Made by a program: the position numbers and the translations under genes. Below, in pieces: positions 41,648 through 44,370 of a DNA stretch of 44,370 nt. Source of the DNA: DATJXG01 sp035500455 (GTDB lineage: Bacteria > Acidobacteriota > Terriglobia > Terriglobales > Acidobacteriaceae); assembly GCA_035500455.1 (NCBI GenBank), contig DATJXG010000436.1, positions 1-44,370 on the forward strand, written 5' to 3'. Position 1 is the stretch's first letter, and the number at the start of each line of letters is the position of its first letter. Below the pieces are notes generated by a model, which worked only from the letters and a program-made list of their open reading frames with translations, did not search any database and had not been told where the DNA came from.

Positions 41648-42928
41648 ATGATTTCGTCTCCCACTCAGGCGAACCCGAAGCCCGACACGGGTCGAGGCAA
41701 GGTCGCGAAAGCATTGGCCGAAATGGCGGGCCTGCTGCGCGGGCCGCATCGTGTTTTTCCGCTGCTGCTCAAGCTGGCCTCGGACAGGATCCGAACCTCC
41801 TTCGAGCCGCGCCATCTTTATGCCTACGCGAGTACGACCAGGCCGTCGGAAGAAGCATTGCGCTTGCTAGTGGGATGGATTCGCGCGGCGCAACGTCGCG
41901 ACGGAGGCATTGCCGCGTACTACAGCCTGTTGACAGGATACTCGGAGTCGTATCCGGAGGTGACCGGCTACATCGTTCCAACTCTCTACGATTTTGGCCG
42001 CAGCGCCAGCGACGCAGCGTCGATCGCGGCCGCGGAGCAGGCCACCCGATGGCTGCTCTCGCTCCAGATGCCCTCCGGAGCTTTTCCCGCCGGACTGCAT
42101 GGCGAGGGAGCCCAGCCTTCGGTATTTAACACCGGCCAGATTTTGTTTGGGCTGGTTCGAGCGCATTCGGAAACAGCGAGCGCCGATATTCTGAAGCGGG
42201 CCGCGGCCGCCGGTGATTTTCTCGCCGGCGTTCAAAGCGAAGATGGCTCCTGGGGCGGCATTGGCGCTTACCAGGGATCGGCTCACACCTATTACAGTAT
42301 GGTCTCCTGGGCCCTCGCGCAGTTGGCGGAAATCACGCAAGACCGCCGCCACGCCCACACTGCGGAGCGAAATCTGGACTGGGTGCTGAAGCACTGCGAG
42401 CCCAGCGGCTGGATCGACGGCATTAACCTCCGCGGGCATCCCACCTATCTGCACTTCATTGCTTACGCCATCCAGGGTGTGCTGGAATGCGGAATTCTAT
42501 TGCGGCGCAACGATGCCATAGAGGCGGCGCGCAATTCCGCCTGGGTTCTGCTACGGAAATTTGAAACGCACAAGCATCTCTACGGGGCATATCAGGCGGA
42601 CTTCAAGTTCGGATCGCATTTCGCCTGCCTCACTGGCAATGCGCAGATGTCGTGCGTCTGGCTGCGCCTGTTCGAAATTACGGGGGACCTGCGCTATCTC
42701 AACGCCGCCCTCAAGATGAACGAACTGCTGAAGCGACTGCTGCCGGTGCGCGGACGCAGCGGTGTGGCCGGCGGCGTCGCCGGATCGTACCCGGTCTGGG
42801 GCGCGTATCAGCCGTTGCGTTACATCAGTTGGGGCTGCAAATTCCTGGCGGATGCCCTGCTGCTGGAACAGCGCTTGCTCCAGAAGTACGAAGCGTGCGA
42901 GTTGGAGGCGGCGCCGTGCGTGTCGTAG
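41648..42928 (+). CDS. alpha/alpha-toroid protein of the polysaccharide locus
   Basis: A 426-residue soluble protein built of helical-hairpin repeats. Repeat turns such as RRDGGIAAYY, LQMPSGAFPAG and VQSEDGSWGGIG recall the QW-type turns of prenyltransferase/terpene-cyclase toroids and of uronyl epimerase and lyase domains. No signal peptide. It lies 82 bp after the bi-domain oxidoreductase and overlaps the formyltransferase gene by 13 bp. In this company a polysaccharide epimerase or lyase-like role is more likely than isoprenoid chemistry, but the function is not established. Confidence 0.65.
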   Translation: MISSPTQANPKPDTGRGKVAKALAEMAGLLRGPHRVFPLLLKLASDRIRTSFEPRHLYAYASTTRPSEEALRLLVGWIRAAQRRDGGIAAYYSLLTGYSESYPEVTGYIVPTLYDFGRSASDAASIAAAEQATRWLLSLQMPSGAFPAGLHGEGAQPSVFNTGQILFGLVRAHSETASADILKRAAAAGDFLAGVQSEDGSWGGIGAYQGSAHTYYSMVSWALAQLAEITQDRRHAHTAERNLDWVLKHCEPSGWIDGINLRGHPTYLHFIAYAIQGVLECGILLRRNDAIEAARNSAWVLLRKFETHKHLYGAYQADFKFGSHFACLTGNAQMSCVWLRLFEITGDLRYLNAALKMNELLKRLLPVRGRSGVAGGVAGSYPVWGAYQPLRYISWGCKFLADALLLEQRLLQKYEACELEAAPCVS

Positions 42929-43779
42929 TGCTGTGCTCCAGTCCGTACAGCGAAACCGGGTGCGCCATGGCGGCTCGGTTGGCGCAGCTCGGCTATGTTC
43001 CATCCGGCGCCCTCACCTTGCCCGCGGCCGATAAGAGCACGCTGATTCGCAAGCTGGGGCAATGGGGCCTTCGAGGTTCGGCCCGCTACGCCTGGTCAAA
43101 GCTGGCGCCGAGAGGTGCGGCGCCGCAGAGCCAGGTGCGCAATCCTCATTTGGGGCCCGCGCTGCGGCATGATGGGCGCGTCCTGCGCAATCTGACGGAG
43201 GTTGCGCAGGCGTATGGATTCCCAATCTTCTCCTCTGCTGAACAGAATTCCCCGCGGGCTATAGCGCAGTTGCGCCAGTGGTCGCCGGATCTCGCCATCT
43301 TCACCGGCGGTGATATTCTGCGAAAGCCACTGCTCGATGTGCCGCGCCTGGGCGTCATCAACTCCCACCTCGCGCTCTTGCCGGAAATTCGCGGCATGAG
43401 CAGCCCGGAATGGTCCCTGCTGTGCGGCGTTCCGCTCGGGGTTACCATCCACTTCATGGATACCGGCATCGATACCGGCCCGATTCTCTTGCGGCGCGAA
43501 TTTCCTCATGCCGGCGATTGCGATTCCCTGATGGAGCTGCGCAATCGCATGATTGCGTTTGGAATCGAAATGGCCGGCGAAGCGGTAGCTGCCCTCGATC
43601 GCGGCTCGCTCGCGGCGACTGCGCAGGAAGCCCGCGGCGAAGACCAGGGCAAAGATCACGGCAAAGATCATGGCAAAGACCGCCAGTTCTTCGTGATGCA
43701 CGACCGCTTGAAAGCCCAAGCTGCCCGCCGCTTGCAGCAGCTCCGGCCCGCGCCGCTGGCAGGCAGGGCCAATGGCTAA
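42916..43779 (+). CDS. second formyltransferase-family protein
   Basis: A 287-residue formyltransferase-fold protein with the full catalytic set: Asn149 and His151 in GVINSHLALLPEIRGM, and Asp186 in GIDTGPILL. Start: GTG 42916 with GGAGG (42904-42908) 7 nt upstream, inside the preceding gene. An odd hydrophilic insert GEDQGKDHGKDHGKDR near the C-terminus is coded by a 12-bp tandem repeat. It is unlike the formyltransferase at 17480 and too short for tRNA-Met formyltransferase. Likely N-formylates an amino sugar; its stop overlaps the next gene. Confidence 0.85.
   Translation: MRVVVLCSSPYSETGCAMAARLAQLGYVPSGALTLPAADKSTLIRKLGQWGLRGSARYAWSKLAPRGAAPQSQVRNPHLGPALRHDGRVLRNLTEVAQAYGFPIFSSAEQNSPRAIAQLRQWSPDLAIFTGGDILRKPLLDVPRLGVINSHLALLPEIRGMSSPEWSLLCGVPLGVTIHFMDTGIDTGPILLRREFPHAGDCDSLMELRNRMIAFGIEMAGEAVAALDRGSLAATAQEARGEDQGKDHGKDHGKDRQFFVMHDRLKAQAARRLQQLRPAPLAGRANG
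43636..43683 (+). repeat. 12-bp in-frame tandem repeat, about 4 units
   Basis: Units GGCGAAGACCAG, GGCAAAGATCAC, GGCAAAGATCAT and GGCAAAGACCGC encode GEDQ, GKDH, GKDH and GKDR near the C-terminus of the second formyltransferase. Because the unit is a multiple of three, slippage would change linker length without breaking the frame. Confidence 0.8.
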
Positions 43780-44370
43780 GGTGGGCGCGCTCCTGGAAAT
43801 CGGCCGCGCTTTTGGCATCCGCGATGGCATGCTCCGCCTGGGTTACGAGTTGCAGCGCGGCAGCGGCTTGATGTCGCGACGCCTGCGCGCCGCCGCCGGC
43901 TGGGAGCGCTGGCAGTTGCAACGGATCGCGCCGGGAGTTGGGCCTTCCGATCTTCTGCAATCCCGCCGCAATGGAATCCCGCCCTTTTTCTTCTCTGATG
44001 TCCGCGCAATAGCTCCGGGACTTAGAAGCATGATGGGCTCCGAGGGCGCCGGCTGCATTCTCGCGGAGGCAAATCGCATTCTCGAAGGGAAGCTGCCCTA
44101 TTTCGGCAGTCTGGTCTTTGAATGCGGGCTCCCGCCGAACTGGTTTCTCAATCCCACTACCGGCGAGCAGGTCTTTCCCCAGCGCTCCTGGACCACAATG
44201 CGGTTTGCCTCGCCCGACTACGGTGATTTGAAATTCATCCTCGAGCCTTCGCGGTTCCTGTTTGCTTATACTCTGGCTCGCGCCTATGCGCTGAGCGGCG
44301 ACGAACGCTTTCCGGAAGCCTTCTGGCGCGCGCTTGAAGACTGGACGCGCCACAATCCTCCGATGGAAGG
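43772..44370 (+). CDS. heparinase II/III-like protein, N-terminal part (runs off right edge)
   Basis: An open frame from ATG 43772 to the end of the window (199 codons, no stop), overlapping the formyltransferase stop by 8 bp. The sequence matches the N-terminal alpha/alpha-toroid part of bacterial heparinase II/III-like proteins: GLPPNWFLNPTTGEQ, YGDLKFILEPSRF, ARAYALSGDERFPEAF and HNPPMEG. Such genes next to a bi-domain oxidoreductase are common in exopolysaccharide clusters and are thought to act on uronic-acid polymers. No signal peptide is visible. The catalytic and beta-sandwich parts lie outside the window. Confidence 0.85.
   Translation, partial: MAKVGALLEIGRAFGIRDGMLRLGYELQRGSGLMSRRLRAAAGWERWQLQRIAPGVGPSDLLQSRRNGIPPFFFSDVRAIAPGLRSMMGSEGAGCILAEANRILEGKLPYFGSLVFECGLPPNWFLNPTTGEQVFPQRSWTTMRFASPDYGDLKFILEPSRFLFAYTLARAYALSGDERFPEAFWRALEDWTRHNPPME

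Noticed and set aside
1..44370. CRISPR arrays, transposons, integrases, tRNA or rRNA genes
   Set aside because: None seen on either strand: no regularly spaced repeats, no transposase or integrase motifs, no tRNA-like cloverleaf or conserved rRNA stretch noticed.

Overview
The window is a high-GC (about 60 % by eye), gene-dense bacterial chromosome segment given over almost entirely to surface-polysaccharide synthesis. The gene styles (a Wzc-like tyrosine autokinase beside a TPR protein and an O-antigen ligase/polymerase, a bi-domain oxidoreductase beside a heparinase-like gene, many GTG/TTG starts) suggest a Gram-negative soil bacterium, most likely an Acidobacteriota member. That placement is an inference from gene style; no marker gene is present. 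No tRNA, rRNA, CRISPR array, transposase or phage gene was seen.

Layout: (1) 1-2895: a small conserved-looking hypothetical gene, glgC (ADP-glucose pyrophosphorylase) and a methyltransferase. (2) 2924-8311, minus strand: a tyrosine autokinase/chain-length regulator, a TPR protein with a carbohydrate-binding-like C-terminus, an O-antigen ligase/polymerase, then a tiny secreted His/Arg/Ser-rich protein. (3) 8597-20698, plus strand: a nearly gap-free pseudaminic-acid-type nonulosonate operon: pseB, pseC, a Gfo/Idh oxidoreductase, two CMP-sugar cytidylyltransferases, an SDR, a candidate nonulosonate transferase, a pseG-pseH fusion, a formyltransferase, a PIG-L deacetylase, pseI and a methyltransferase. 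Most neighbours overlap by 4-14 bp. (4) 20708-27110: three GT4-type glycosyltransferases, a GT-C-like membrane protein and a second O-antigen ligase/polymerase. (5) 27207-35079: an unusual acyl module: a DmpG-like aldolase with a long unrecognised C-terminal extension, an AMP-forming ligase, a cyclase-family hydrolase, an acyl carrier protein, a GNAT-like transferase, a NodB-type deacetylase and a glycosyltransferase. (6) 35157-37592: a large secreted, probably beta-helical protein. (7) 37690-44370: a GT2 glycosyltransferase, a methyltransferase, a fused alcohol dehydrogenase/Gfo-Idh oxidoreductase, an alpha/alpha-toroid protein, a second formyltransferase, and the start of a heparinase II/III-like gene that runs off the right edge.

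Proposed working model (inference): the locus makes a nonulosonate-containing exopolysaccharide or O-antigen whose amino sugars are tailored by removing one acyl group and installing another. PIG-L plus formyltransferase in region 3, and NodB deacetylase plus ligase/ACP/GNAT in region 5, are two independent examples; region 7 carries a further formyltransferase with uronate-polysaccharide-type enzymes. The initiating phosphoglycosyltransferase, a Wzx flippase and a Wza exporter are not in the window. The most novel part is region 5, especially the aldolase, which appears to have exchanged the catalytic His and Tyr of the DmpG/BphI aldolases.
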